Notes: generated from the sequence alone by a model not told the origin. Shown: positions 25,280-39,150, numbered from the stretch's first letter. The stretch: DNA of 64,000 nt from Macrotrachela quadricornifera (GCA_022393335.1 JAJEKB010021314.1:1429381-1493380), one strand, 5' to 3'. A program made the numbers and translations.

Positions 25280-25955
25280 ACACAGCTGGTATTGTAACAG
25301 ACGTTTCAGAAATAATGGCTACTCTTGTTTTGTTTTGTGAATATCTCAGCCAACTTTTGCGCTAGTCATTTAATTCCTTTTTTTAAAGAATTGTTTTGGA
25401 ATACTTCAAAAAAATCATGTTCTTCTTTCCGTAGATAACTTCACAATAGCCATTCACAGAGCACGTCCATACAAAGATGGATAGATTAGCAAAAAATAGA
25501 CGTCTTGTGGAGAGACATGGACATATAAATCCGATTTTTATCTAGACATGTTGCAGATGATCCATTTTCTGTTAGATACTCTTTCCCCTACAGTTTCTAT
25601 AATTTTACGTTTTTTTGAATTATGTATTTTGTTCAAATGACGTGTGACCAAATAGGCAAGTTTATAGTAATGCAACTGACTGAATTATTCAAATCATGAA
25701 ATATTTTGGTGTTTGAATCATAAATTTTATGCTTAAAAAGTACAAGCTTTCAAGATCTCTGCTTTTTGTGATCTAAAAAATTATTGTACAGCGATCTACA
25801 AAAGGAGGACATGATTTTTTAGAATATTCTAAAGCAATTCTTTTAAAAAAGGAATTAAATGGTTAGCAAAAAAGCTGACTGAGATATTCGTATAACAAAA
25901 AAATGGCCATTAATTTGAGTACATCTGCTATATGTTCTACTATCCAGCAAAGGGA
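25280..25955. repeat. long foldback (inverted repeat) element
   Basis: The segment at about 25280-25450, including GAATATCTCAGCCAAC and CATTTAATTCCTTTTTT, returns as the reverse complement at about 25785-25955, including GGAATTAAATGG and GCTGACTGAGATATTC. Arms are about 150 bp, imperfect, with a ~340-bp spacer. No coding capacity. It fits a foldback or non-autonomous DNA element. Confidence 0.65.
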
Positions 25956-28900
25956 AGCTAGCAATGATTGACTATTTGTCGAATATTTTTTAATAATCAA
26001 CATACATCAAATAGCGTGAGCAAGCGAATAACAATGAGAAATTCTGCGAAAGAGAAATGTCTTGAGCAAAGAGTAAATCAAGTTGCATTTTACTGGTTTG
26101 AATTTGATTTGATTTGTCTTTTCCTTCTAAAAACCAGTTAGGATTCGCGTCGGTTCTTTTTGAACTTATGTTGGATATATAGTAACATGACGAGAGGGAA
26201 GAAGAAACAACGACAATAAATCAACTACTTAAGAGTGTTATGTTGATGTCAACTAGACGAATGCTCATTTTTTTAATAGCATATAAAAAGGGAGAAATGA
26301 ATTGAAGAATTACGTCATGTACAAGCGTTTGATCATCATGACCATAACACGTGTAATTTTAAAGAAGAGAGAACGTAACGTTATATAGAGATAACATTAA
26401 CTGTGTAAAAATATCCGGTCAAAGATTGTTTGATCATCGTCAACACTATTATATTTTGACAAAATAGATGAAAACTTTATCAATCAGTTTTGTTCTTGTT
26501 TTTTCAAAAATATTTGCTTTTCGAAAATTACTTCGATTTGGTTGGTTTTCACCCTGCAATGGGCACATGCACCAAAATTTTTACAATTTCGAGAAATATG
26601 GTTGGATTAATTCTTGGCTTTCTTTTCATCATGAAAGTGTAAGCGAACATATAAAATATTCGTTCACTATTCTTTTATATATATGATTTTCTTCTTTTCC
26701 TTCATATATGATCATAAAGAATTTTTCCTTTCCTTATGTGAATTCGTTCTTCTTCTGTTCTTTTGATCTATATTGAAATTTGTTATTTCCAAGTGATGGA
26801 CTAAGTGATATCAGTTAGGTAGTTTCCTAGAAAGATCTTGTATTACAAGAGGTGGGAAAGTAATCACTTTCTTATGGTATAAATACTTGCGTTTTCTTTT
26901 GAAATAAACGAACTAGAACTATCACTAAGCTTCCAAATTATCTTTTCCTACGATTCACAAATAAGACTGTGACAGAAAGATCAGATATATTTTTATATGG
27001 TCATATAATAGCATGTTGGATAATGTTCAAATCAATTCATATTTTACTTTTAGCAATAGATTTGGTGAAACGTAAAAACGAATCTTTCCTCTTAGGTACG
27101 CAGAATCCGTTTTAGATTTTATATAGAGGGTTTCGTACTAAACTCTTTTACTAAAAAGAAAATCAAGTTCAGTAGTCAGGATTTTGCATCAAGATTTTTT
27201 TCTAAAACGTAATAAAGTTTTGTGCCCAACCTATATTAATATAATAACTCTTATCAACCTGCTTCTGTATCTGTATTCCTATATCTAAACTGAAATCCTC
27301 ATACAAACACTTAGGCTCTTCTTAGTATGTTTGGGATGAGTGACGTGTATATACGTCATATTTCTGAAACAACTTAAAATTGACTTTTGTGTTTTTCATA
27401 TAATATTTTCCTTGTTTCTTTCGTTCTTCAATGAAAATAGCAGCAGTCGCTAAATACTTGACAGGTATGAAATAAACGAATTTTAAACGTGAATACCTAG
27501 TTTTCCTTTTATATCAAATAGCTACTTACTAGTGCCCTTCCAAAAACCAATCCAAATGCTACCTTTCGATGTCACGTTATTGACTGCCTGAGGTATGTGT
27601 AATATTTCATTCCAAATGTTTGAATCTACCAAAATCATCATTTGAAAAGCTCACTTTATTTAGTGAGCTAGCGCCTTCTTCTGTATCAAATTCTTCGAAC
27701 GACATGTCAACTATTTCGAAACTTCGGCCGCTTTTATACATAAAAGAACAAAGACAAAAACAATGAAGAAAGTACTGGAAATTTCCTTCTCTTATCTTAC
27801 ATATACTATCTATAAGACGTAAAAGCATGCAAAAATAACTTGAGAGATTTTCCGTATGATCGCAAAAAAAATGACTTATTATGTAATGATCTAAAGAAGA
27901 GAACGATGAATAATCAGTAGAAGATAATGAAAAGATCATTAAGTGCATTTATTAGAAGTTAACTCTTGACAGAAATGGAAAAATATCTAGAATTTATTTA
28001 TATTATTAATCTTTGATAAGAATTTAATTTGTAAATTTTGATTTGATTCATTAAATTCTTATAAAAACTTCTCAACTGATACTTTATTTTTAATGATTCT
28101 TTATTAGATAATGATAATGGTATATAAATATTTTGCACTAATTAAATGAATTACTTGAAATTTCTATTTATTCTTTTTTATAAAATGAAGAGTCTTAATA
28201 GAAAAATTAATTGTTTCTCATTTGTATGTGTATCGCTTGAGAGAAAAAGTCAAAATAATAAAAAGAAAAATATAATATATCAGATAATATTGATATTAAT
28301 TATTGTTTGCGTGAACACTACGACAATTCTGAGAGGAATAATGAACAACAGGTTAATGTATTTGTTTTCAGAATAAATAACAAGAGTTATTTAAGCATTT
28401 ACAATGAAATAAGACAGTGTTGTAGTATCAAAAAATGGCTGCATCTTGATTGAGAAAAGAAAATAAAGAGAAAAATTGAAAGTATTGAGCATAATATCTG
28501 TTCTCCTGATATTAATGCAAAAAATAGAATTAGCAGAAGAACCTGTAGAGATAATTTCAATTAAATCGATTAAAATTTAAAACAGTTCATTGAAATATGG
28601 ACAATATAGCAGGGATGTAAATATTATTGATAGCAATAAAAAAATTGTAATTTTTGATTCATATAAGATGGCAATGCGCAAAAAATACATGCAAAGTTAT
28701 TAGTCGTCTAATACATATTATTGAACCTAGTATATTGCATTATTTATAAAATATATGCATATTGTCTCCGGTTAGAATTCAGTACTGATGAACCCATTTA
28801 TATAAACAACAAAAGTATGGCAGATGTGTTCGATGAAAATATGAAAAATAAATACATAGCTGCAGGTGTTTTAGAATAACAAGCTGAAATAATAATAGAA

Positions 28901-29637
28901 AATAATTCAAATTGGTTAATATTTTCTAATCGTTGAGAGTTGACTAAGAGAGTGTTGGTGTTCGTGTTACGTATATATGTGCGTGTGAGTTCGATAACTT
29001 TATTAGAACGAACACAACAGAAAGGAGCAAAAGGAATAAATGAAATAACACTAACAATAGACACACAAAAGAAGGGGAAACAACGTGTATATATATATCC
29101 TAAAATATATATATACGCAATAGTGTTCAGCGTGACTACTATCACGCGCGGACAGAGTGATGTCCAACTAAAGAAGAAAAAGAAGAGAAGAGGAAGTAGA
29201 TCACAGTGACAAATAATATATAGTGAAGTGAAAAGAAACCTATAACACCAATAGAGAGTAAATCACTAATGTTTAATCATGTTGAATCACAATTTTGGAT
29301 TGCTCTCCACGTATCATGATCTAAATCAAAGATGTTCTTGTTTTAATAATAAAAATCATTGAACCAAAACTTTGAAAATATTATTTACAGATGGCCATAA
29401 ATATTTGTTCGATATATCTATCTAAATATTGTGAGATTTTCATATAAGGCGAATTGTTATCTTAATTCTATATAAATAACATAAGCTTTGCATACTAATA
29501 TAGTGAGAACAGTCTTTTTCAATTAATCAAAATCTCAGATAGTTTCATAAAAGGAACTTGATTTATTTTGAGATAGACATTACTTGTTGCTTATTAAATT
29601 AACCAACGTGGGATTTTTGATAGAGATTTTCATCCCT
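25956..29637. other. gene-poor AT-rich intergenic DNA
   Basis: No gene is supported. A 113-codon minus-strand frame at 27607-27948 and an 89-codon plus-strand frame at 28940-29209 lack family resemblance and splice context. TATA-type dinucleotide runs occur near 29087-29116. Confidence 0.5.
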
Positions 29638-29960
29638 AGTCAACTACGAAAAATATAAGTTTTACAAAATTTTTTTGTCTATAAAACTTTATGGAGCTCG
29701 TTTCGCTGATCATTTTAGTAGAATGAATATTCAAATTTGCCCAATAAATAACGAAGTTTGAATCACACTGCTCAAAACTTTCGACTATTCCTGACCACTA
29801 TTGAGTACTTGTTGATATTTTAGGACATTTTGACCCAAGCTCCGTTGTTTATTGAGCTAATTTGAATATTCTTTTTATCAAAATGATCAACGAAACAAGC
29901 CCTTCAAAGTTCTATAAAGGAAAAAAGTTCTGAAAAGCTTGTATTTTCTTATGGTTAACT
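29638..29960. repeat. ~320-bp palindromic element
   Basis: Left-arm text GTTTCGCTGATCATTTT (29699 on) and GAATATTCAAATT returns inverted on the right as AATTTGAATATTC and AAAATGATCAACGAAAC. The outer ends AGTCAACTACGAAAAATA and TATTTTCTTATGGTTAACT also pair imperfectly. Arms are about 125 bp with a ~75-bp spacer. Likely a MITE or foldback insertion. Confidence 0.6.
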
Positions 29961-30455
29961 ATTAATGAAAATGTATGTCAAAAATACGTATTGCATTAAT
30001 TTTGTCCGTGATAGTATTATTGACGTAAATCTAAAAAAAGATCTATTTAATTATAACCATCTACCATATAGTACTGTGATTGAATCATAATAGGAAATAC
30101 TCTATATAACTGTTGTTTTCAGGACGAAAATTACCATCGTTTAATAATATGCAGCCGGTTACGTGCCGTATTGTTTGACCGGGATAGTTAGTCGTTTATT
30201 TCGTCAAAAAAAATGATGACAATTTTCTTCCTTCAAAAATCTGTCGTGCCACTAAAGCATTGTGTTCTTTAGTAATTATTAATTAAACTCACTTTTTCTG
30301 TCATTATTTCCGACGTTAATAGCACGCGCATATGAATACTTCTGAAAATGGAATGAAGAATGATCATTTCCTTACTTCTCTCTTTACATGGTGGTAGTCT
30401 CTACATCAAATAAAATAAAAATTGTGATAAACTAATATACAAGTTCAAAACAAAT

Positions 30456-31496
30456 ATGGCAGCATGGATTATTTCATTTCTAGCCTTCTTATCAAAGCAA
30501 TTGGCTATATATTTGGGAATCGTAATGTTCATCGCCGGTGTACTTGGTGATATTCTGACACTCATTGTTTTTCTTAGTCTGCGCACTTTTCGCGAAAGTT
30601 CATGTGCATTCTATTTGATTATCATGTCAATTTTCAATATTGTAAATTTACTCGTCGGTTTACTTTCTCGAATACTAATTACCGGTTTTGGCATCGATTG
30701 GACAGTGACTTCTCCATTCTATTGTGCATTTAGATGGTATTGTCTTTACTTTGGTGTCATAATCTCGTTTACAATGATCTGTTTGGCAACCATTGATCAA
30801 TATATGGCTACTTGTTCTCGTCCTTGGTGGCAACAATGGAGTAACATCAAACTTGCTCATCGTCTATCCATAGCAATGATCATTCTTTGGATTCTTCTTG
30901 GTATTCCTTATATGTTTTATTTTAATTTAATTGAACAATCAACAACACGTAAAATAATTTGTACAAGTACCAATGCCAATTTTCTCTATTATCATGTTTA
31001 TGTTTATATAATATCTCTTTCCGGTGTTCTACCAGTAGTTATCACTATCTTCTTTGGATATTTGGCATATCGTAATGTCAAACATTTGACTCATCGAACT
31101 TTGCCATTAGTTCGTCGTGAATTAGATAAACAATTGACAACAATGGTTCTTGTTCAAGTTCTTCATAATTTCTTCGCAACGATACCGTATATAATTGTTA
31201 CTGGTATTATTTACAGTACTATTCTTCCTAATGATCCAGTCATTACTGCACAAATTCAATTTGCAAATTTAATAACCATCTATTTATATTATCTAAATTA
31301 TGCGGTGAGTATTATTCATTGTTATGACGATATGAAAAGAATTTTTTTTCTCAAATATTTTTAGAGTCCATTCTATATTTATCTCAGTGTATCCGAACGA
31401 TTTCGCCATCAACTAATTTATGTTCTATTAGATATTCATCTTAAACGATGGCGACGACGAAAAGTTAATGTTGATATAGTGAATCTACAGTGTTGA
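30456..31496 (+). CDS. rhodopsin-like (class A) G protein-coupled receptor
   Basis: Two exons (30456-31304, 31365-31496; 60-bp intron with GTGAGT donor and TTTTTAG acceptor) give 326 aa. Seven hydrophobic helices are visible: TM1 near 15-45, TM3 with the conserved Cys at its start and a DQY motif in place of DRY, a second Cys in extracellular loop 2 (KIICTS), and TM7 reading NYASPFYIYLS across the splice junction, the NPxxY-equivalent region. A basic, 8th-helix-like tail (RFRHQL, KRWRRRK) follows. Without the splice the frame stops in the intron and loses the end of TM7. The ligand is unknown. It resembles the large sets of peptide-receptor-like (FMRFamide-receptor-type) orphan GPCRs of bdelloids. 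It stands alone between long intergenic regions. Confidence 0.85.
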
Positions 31497-34400
31497 TAGA
31501 TATGAATGAATCATTTTTATTTGAAATACAAACATCGTTTGTAGATAGAGGGTATCTTGAATTGAAGATGATTGTATCAACTAAAAACTTTGGTTTATTC
31601 TACTAAGCTGTGTACTAAAAAAAAAATCTTTTGATGGCAATATATCAAGCGTCAAACTGAAGCTTGCATTGTTTTCAAAAAATCTTGGTATCTAAAATAT
31701 CTATGTATGCTTCCTAACATTATTTTAAAATTCATTTGATAGAACTGAAGTGTTCTTTCTGTCAACTAAAGCCAAAACAAAATTGTCTCTATTTTTTCTC
31801 ATTCAGAAAATATTGCTTCATTCCAAAATAATAGTCAAAATATTATTGTTGAGTAGAAACTTTTAAAATTGAGATTTACAATGTTTATCCATATTTATTT
31901 AACGTTTTGAAAAGAACTTAGTCAAAATCTAAGATGTTCCGATATTTAAGAAATCTCAACATTGTGCATTTGATCGAACATTCTCGTATGGATCCTCTGA
32001 CTAATTCTTATCTCACTTTGTTGATCACACTTTATTAACTTTATCGTCCTTACGAAAAAGGGAGCATGTCTAGTATTTCTTATGAGCAAATAAAAGTTTT
32101 GAAAAGTTGTATAAAACTTCAAAGTAAATACTTTCTTGCCGAACGATACCGTACAACATTGAACAGAACAGAAAGAGATTAATTGTATTCAATACTAACT
32201 CTATAAATTTATAATTGATGATTATTCTTTCATGTTATTGGAAGAGTTTTGCATAATGTTAAATATATTTTATTGAGAGATATTATGTGCAACAACTTCT
32301 AAACCTTGTGATGTTTCTTCATTTATCGTTAGTTCTTCTTTTCATACGCATAATCCACTTTTAATATATTTTTTCAAATTAATTTCTGTTAAAAATGATT
32401 AGGATTGAGGTGCATTAGTTGTATCAATAGATAAATTGTTATTTGCTCAATATTATCAAAAATTTGAAGGACTGCAAACATTAATTGAACGTCAATGGTT
32501 TGCATTTGAACATTGCTTCCAATATCAATAAAATCAAACATATATAAATAAAATTGATTTTGCATTTGTTTCTTTATGAATTTCTCAGTCTTATTACATA
32601 AAACCTGCCCAAATTCCTCAATCTTTAGGATATATATATAGTTTATAGTTTGAATATCGAAGTCGTTATTGCTTATAGTAAGTTGTCTGGTGTAGAAATA
32701 AAGACTTCGCATTGCAATATCCTACATGATATTGTAACGTTAAATCAATATCCACAGTCATAGATATCATTTCTTGAAGATGAGGTCACATTAACAAAGA
32801 TGATGAAATATAGATATTGTTAAAGTAAGTAGTGAAGATCATCGATCATTAGATGATGTTAAACATTATTAAATACGTCAATCAAAAAACACATACAAAA
32901 AAAAATAAAAATTTATATTTATATTCTTCATATCTTTCAAGTTCAGAAATATTAGAACTTGAAAATGAATTCAAATTATGGAACTTCACTTTTTCACTAA
33001 ACAGTATTAAATACAACTGAATAATTAGTTACTCATTGCAATATAGCCAAACGAATATCAAGTCATTCATTTTGCAAATATCATAGGTCATATGATTCAA
33101 TATCAAATTTAATATTAATTATATCTACTGTAACTTAGAGACCGATTATCATTTTATCCATATCCCTTAATCATTATATACGCGATAAAATCTCAGCACT
33201 AAAGCAAAAGTTTATTTTTTCATTTGTTCATAGTAAAAACTGTGTGCGTGTGTTGTATTTTTGATAGGAATACAAAATGAAATTGAAAATGTATATAATT
33301 AAAGTATTAGAGTAAGATAATAAAATTCTTCCAGATTGATCTTGAGAATTAATGAAACAAAGGATAGCCATTAATGCTTGCTAAAAAAACAGTTAGAATT
33401 TAATATTATGAAAACGTTAAATAAAATAAATGTGATACAATGATATTGAACAAAATATAGACCGATGAATATTTTACATAAATCAGTAAAGTACACATAA
33501 ATTATGTGACCACTCCTGTAATATTAAGTATTACACGACAAATACTTTAATTATGGTGCTCAGATATTCTGGTTTTAGCACGAGTACTATTAATACATAT
33601 TTACTAGACGAGTGCTTCCATTAAGGATGATTCTAGGAAAAAATAAACTTAAGCATATACATCATTTTTAATAGATAAATTTTTAATAGAATATTTGATT
33701 GTTTTTCCTATTTATTATTCTGAAATTCATTTTCGATTTAACTTAATCCTTTTTGAGAAATATATAAGATACCTTTGTAGATAGCGTCATAGATTCCTCT
33801 TATTTCACGATATTCTTGAAAAAGTTTAAGGTAAGTCGAAAATAAATTTCAGAATAATAATTAAATAAGAAAACCAAGCGGATATTCCATTAAAAATTTA
33901 CTACATAAAACAAATATCGACTTGTGTGATTTCTATCTCAAACATAAATGGCTAACCATTGTTACCTATGTAATTATGATAATTTCAGCATATTAATAGA
34001 TGAACGCGTATGTTTTAAATTTTTTTGAAAGAAAATATTAATTCATCATTAACTGATCATAAATAAATAGTAATTATCTATTTTCATACATATTTTCAGC
34101 ATTCTGATGTATTTCATATACATCGAAATTTATATAAACATATCAATTTCGTTTTATTTTGTTGTTAAGATAATGAAATACTCGAATAATAATGTATTAG
34201 AATATATTCTTAAAATATAAGATAAAGGTCGACTTATTTATATAAACTTAGAGAAAATACCTTTCATCAAAAGAATTAATTACTGCTGTTAACAATCTAA
34301 ATTTGAAAATATTTATTAATTTAATAGTAATAATAAATAAACTATATACTTTTCTTGCTCTTCAAATAATTCTATAAGATCTTGTTCACATAATCATTGC

Positions 34401-35103
34401 TGTGGATATTTTTAAATTGAGTATATTGTTTATCATCAAAAAATATTCATGTAACATTTGATACACCATTATATCTTTTCATTAAATCATTTTTGATATG
34501 TTTTTCATCTACTGTCACGGATATATCATGAACAATGAATGAATATATAATTTTGTCATTCATTATTAAAATATAATATTCTTTTGCTTATCCTAATAAA
34601 AAATCTAATGTGTGTATGCGTATATATATTTAAATAAGATTTTGTAATGAATAAATGATGTAAGAAGGAAGATGACGATATTGATTTTTTCTCTTTTTAC
34701 ATGTGATATTCAAATAAGGTTGATTTATATAAGTCAAAAAAAACATAAATGAGTTTCGAATTTCTAATAAATCTATCAAGATTTAGTTGTATTGAAATAT
34801 GATTTATAACAAATTAAAAAAATGATACAGATAAAATTTATTGATTATTCAGTATAGAACAAAATTAACTATAGGTCTATTGATTGAAAAGTATAAATAA
34901 AAAAAACGATTTTATTACATGATTAATTGTATAAAATATTGAAAAATATTTTATAGATTTGTTATTACGTAGTTTTATTTCTTTCACAAGTTTATCTAAA
35001 AATCGTGTAGAATTCTCTGTTTTTTTTAATTTTTTTTTTATCATTTATTTTTAAATATTAAGATAAAACTTGTGTTGCTAGTTGTTTTATTGTATCCTAT
35101 AAT
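31497..35103. other. very AT-rich intergenic region
   Basis: About 3.6 kb without a recognisable gene. A 107-codon minus-strand frame (32389-32712) has no clear family or splice context. The DNA is dominated by A/T runs. Confidence 0.55.
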
Positions 35104-35654
35104 ATGATAAAGAACATGTTGCTAGTTGTTTTACTATGTCTCATTACATTTGTTCAAACTAAACCAATTATTCAAAATAAAGATTATGAAGTGAAAAAAA
35201 AATAATAAATACTTCGGTAAATAAATTTATTCAATAGAATATTTCTTTTATTTTTTATTAATATTTTTTCTAATAAAAGGATGCTCCAGCACCTGTAGCT
35301 CCATTTAATCAAGCTATTCAAATAAATTATATGTTATATCTTACAGGACAAATTGGTATAGATCCAAAAACTGGTCATATGATATCAGATGATATTCGTG
35401 ATCAAACACATCAAGTCTTAAGAAATTTAGAAGCTGTATTAAATGCTGCTGGATCTTCTGTTGAACAACTAGCTCATTGTCTTATCATGTTACCTGATAT
35501 AGAAGAAAATTATGAAATAGTTAATGAAATTTATTCCCAATGGTTTAAATCCCCCGAATATTATCCTGCACGATCATCAATGGGAGTTAAAAAATTACCA
35601 TTTGATGCTAAAATAGCTATTGAATGTCAAGCCTATACAACTAAAGAAATTTAG
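35104..35654 (+). CDS. RidA/YjgF/UK114-family protein with signal peptide
   Basis: Exons 35104-35190 and 35280-35654 (89-bp intron) join in phase to 153 aa. Residues 1-19 (MIKNMLLVVLLCLITFVQT) are a typical secretion signal. From residue 30 the RidA fold starts (DAPAPVAPFNQAI, then LTGQIGIDP). RidA hydrolyses reactive imines/enamines such as 2-aminoacrylate to keto acids and ammonia. The Arg that binds the substrate carboxylate (PARSS) and the late Glu (IAIEC) are both present, so activity is plausible. Normal RidA proteins are about 130 aa and lie in cytosol or mitochondria, so the signal peptide is unusual. It converges on the YihY/BrkB gene, with 201 bp between stop codons. Confidence 0.85.
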
Positions 35655-35855
35655 TGAATAAAATATTTCAATATATTCTACATATTATTTTCTATAATTA
35701 TTTTTTTTTAAAATCACATATAAACGCGTGAATAAATAACATTTTTTGTACACAATAATAATAACAAAAAACATTCATATTGTAAATTATATTTTTTCTG
35801 TTCAATTGATAAATTTATTTCAGGACTTATTTAATTATAGATTTCTATATGATGA

Positions 35856-36982
35856 TTAACCAATAGTTGTTGTCACTGGTACTTGTTGTTGTACATCAGC
35901 TTCATGTCCATATAAAAATTTATTTGCTTCTCCAACACCATGTTTGTCATGCATATCACTTATATATGTACCCAATCCATCAGATAATGGTTTATAATGT
36001 TCAAAAAAAAATGCATTTATTTGTGCACCTAAAATAAGAATTGTTGCGAAATAAAAAAGAAATAAAAGAAGAATAACAGCAAAACCAATTTGTCCTATTG
36101 AAAAACAAAAAAAAAAAAAGAAGAAACAAATATTTATTTATATTAAATAAATAAAATATAATTAATATACCTGCATAATTTCCCATAAATCGTCTAACAT
36201 ATAATGGAAATAAAATCATAAATATTTCAAGTGTACAAGCAGCTACTAATGCACCACACCATGTTACTTTAAATGACATTTGTTTATTTGGTACAAACCA
36301 ATAAATTGTTTCAAATAAAATAAATGCAACAAGTAATGAAAATATCATTCCAGCAAGAAATGTTCCAAAACGACCACCACCTCCTGGTATAATACTTAAT
36401 AAAGCTGATGGTGCTGAACTAGCTGCAAGCATTAGTGGTATAATTATAATAAATACAAAAAGCATTCCAAAAGCCAATATATTTTGTCGAAGAAATGTAC
36501 GTTCAGGTAAACGATAAATAATAGTCATACATTTATCAATAGCAATAAATAATCTAGATGAACCAAATAATGCAAATACTATACCAATAGCTAAGATTAA
36601 ACCAGCATCTTGTGATAATTTATTAAAAGCAAGATCTACGACCTTTAAAAATTGAAAATTATTATTTATTTGAATTCTTTTTTTTTTTATTAATTATATT
36701 TACTTGTCTTATTCCAGATTGTGTAGTATTATCAAATTTAAATGAATTAATAATTTTATCTTTAACTGTTTGTTGTGTATCAGGATGATTTTTTAAAATT
36801 AAACCTAATATTCCAAATAATGCAACAGCAATTGGAAGAAGTGCAATTAATAAATTATATGCTAACATTGCAGAAAAATCCATTGACCAATCATTAAGAA
36901 ATTTACGAAGAAAATGACGTATTGGTTTTGTTTTACGTTGACCTCCTTGAAATACAGCTGATGATCTTACATCATTTATCAT
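35856..36982 (-). CDS. YihY/BrkB-family integral membrane protein
   Basis: Three exons on the minus strand (36982-36704, 36642-36171, 36094-35856) join in phase to 329 aa. The N-terminal block DWSMDFSAMLAYNLLIALLP is the family's first membrane segment after an amphipathic region. GLILAIGIVFALFGSSRLF and the block with PNKQMSFKVTWCGALVAA match the family's conserved core, and about six membrane helices are visible. YihY/BrkB proteins are mainly bacterial inner-membrane proteins of uncertain role (once mis-called ribonuclease BN), not part of the standard animal gene set. Two introns and animal-type splice sites show it is a resident eukaryotic gene, not contamination. Horizontal origin is inferred. 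The C-terminal tail (about 45 aa) is hydrophilic. Confidence 0.85.
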
Positions 36983-39150
36983 TTTTATTTTTTGTTATAT
37001 AAAAGAATTTATTAGATCTAAAATAAAACAAATAATTATTCTATAATGAAAACAGACATAGAAATTGTTGTAAAGGAAATATGAAAGGGTTGAGAGCTAG
37101 AGTATTGATGTGAGATAGAATGAAGAAAAGAAGAAAAAAAAAGGGAATGTTAATGGCTGCCCGTACCCGCAAATGAATCAACGAGTAAAAGAAGAACAGA
37201 GGAAAGAATAAACATATGCATATTATTAACGATATTGGCTTGGTTATATACAGATGCTATTCTATATATATACAACATTCATTAAATAAGTAATTTTGGA
37301 CGGAGAAAAATAGAAGATATATCTTGTCCTATTTAGAGAAAAGAAAAAAACAAAAAATAAATGGGCTCTTAAACATAACTCGCTTTCATTATATACATTA
37401 GAGAACAATAATATCTCTTTATAGCAATAATTAATTGATGAATAATATACAGAAATTATATATGAATTTTTTATATAAAATTTTCATCTATTTATTGATA
37501 TTGACTAACTTTGTATGAACCTATTTATTCATTCTAAGACATATTTTTATCTATTTTTTCTTTTCAAAAAAAATTAATATATCATACAAATAAGTGTAAA
37601 TCTAAGCATATTTAATATTAAAATCAATTTTATTTTCAAAATTATTTCAATACAGTTCTTTTTTTTAAAATAAAATTTAGCAAAAATTGTAATCAACTTC
37701 TCACTGTTAGGGTCACTGAGTCATTTTTTTTTCATTCTCTTATACTACATGCACTCACTTCAAACGAGAGAAAATGCGTTGTCGCACGTAGGTAAGGGAC
37801 AAACCATAGTAACATCATGGTCAAATAATGACTGCATATTATTTCATTGAGTGTATCTTATTGGATGAAATTATTATTCGATGATTTATTATGAGTTTGA
37901 AAAGATTTGTACAATACAACAATAAAAAATAGTTTCTCAGTAGTTTATCATAGATGAAATTGAAAAACGTCATTACCAATACGAAAAGCTTTTGAATACG
38001 CATGAAATTTATAATATATATATTGGGAAAGCGAAAATTGATCGAACGAAAAATGATAGAACGAAAATTAGCCGCCGATAATTGGTCGCTAAGAAAATTA
38101 ATCGACAAATTTATAAATAAAGAACAAACTGTCTTCATAAAAAATATTGAATGCCACTTTTGAGTACAAAACTAACAATAATTATTTTAACAGACCAACG
38201 TTACACCAAAAGAATTATTGAATAGATACCAGTTGGACAGATACAAAAAAAGCTCGTAAACGCAAGAAAAATAACCAGATGAATATCAAAATTTTATATG
38301 TTTAAAGTTTAGAATGTGTACTACATTATTATCCGATAAATTCATTAAACAAATATAAATGATAGTTTCTGTAGATACATTATAGTTAATAACACGATCC
38401 CGAGTTTTTTCTTTAAATATTCGTATTTCATTTGAAACGGTATTTCCAAGCTAATGATGGTTATTAATTTCATGTAAAATGGTAGTATTAATAGAACATA
38501 AATAGTATAACTAAAACCATTACAAAGTGATAAAGGTTTGTTTCTTTGAGTTTTACTTAATATAAATGTTGATATTTTAGCGAAAAAGAAGGTGATCTGC
38601 TATAATATCTTGATTTATATAAACTACGAACAATCTGCTAATCTAATCATAAAGAAATTAAGCTTATTATAAATGTATTATTAAGAGAATTTATTTTTCT
38701 TTGTAGTAGTTAAAATTCTATATGGATTCATATAGATCAGAGAAAAAGAATTCTAAATTTATGATAATATAGAGAATTTATTTATTATTTTGTCGTCATT
38801 ATTTAGTTCATTCGTCTTAGCTAAGTTTCGTTTTCAAATATTTTTTATTCAGTTACGAATGTGTAGATTATCGTACATAGCGACTAATTTTCGTAAACCC
38901 ATATATATTAAAGGAAAACGTTTTTTACAATATATGATATTTTCTTAAGTTTGATAATTCTATAATAATTACAAAGATAATTTATTTTTAAAAGGAAATG
39001 AAAAAACTTAAAATATTAATACATAAGGAGTAATCAATTGGTTAACTGTTGAATGTATAGTAGCAAAATTCTAGCTAATGGAGAATATACTATTTATATT
39101 TCGATTTTTATTGTTATATTAAATTATTTTTGGAAAAAACGAATAATACA
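36983..39150. other. AT-rich intergenic region
   Basis: No gene is seen. The only structure noted is a small tandem repeat at 38031-38072, listed separately. Confidence 0.5.
38031..38072. repeat. three tandem copies of a ~14-bp unit
   Basis: Units GCGAAAATTGAT, CGAACGAAAAATGAT and AGAACGAAAATTAG follow one another with small differences. Short minisatellite in non-coding DNA. Confidence 0.55.

Noticed and set aside
27607..27948. 113-codon minus-strand frame with an acidic C-terminal half
   Set aside because: The N-terminal half looks like random AT-rich translation, and I see no splice acceptor, start context or family.
28940..29209. 89-codon frame ending in a Lys/Arg-rich tail
   Set aside because: Overlaps TA-dinucleotide runs; low complexity, no gene context.
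32389..32712. Minus-strand 107-codon frame, possible F-box/LRR fragment
   Set aside because: Only vague leucine-rich similarity, no motif I can defend.
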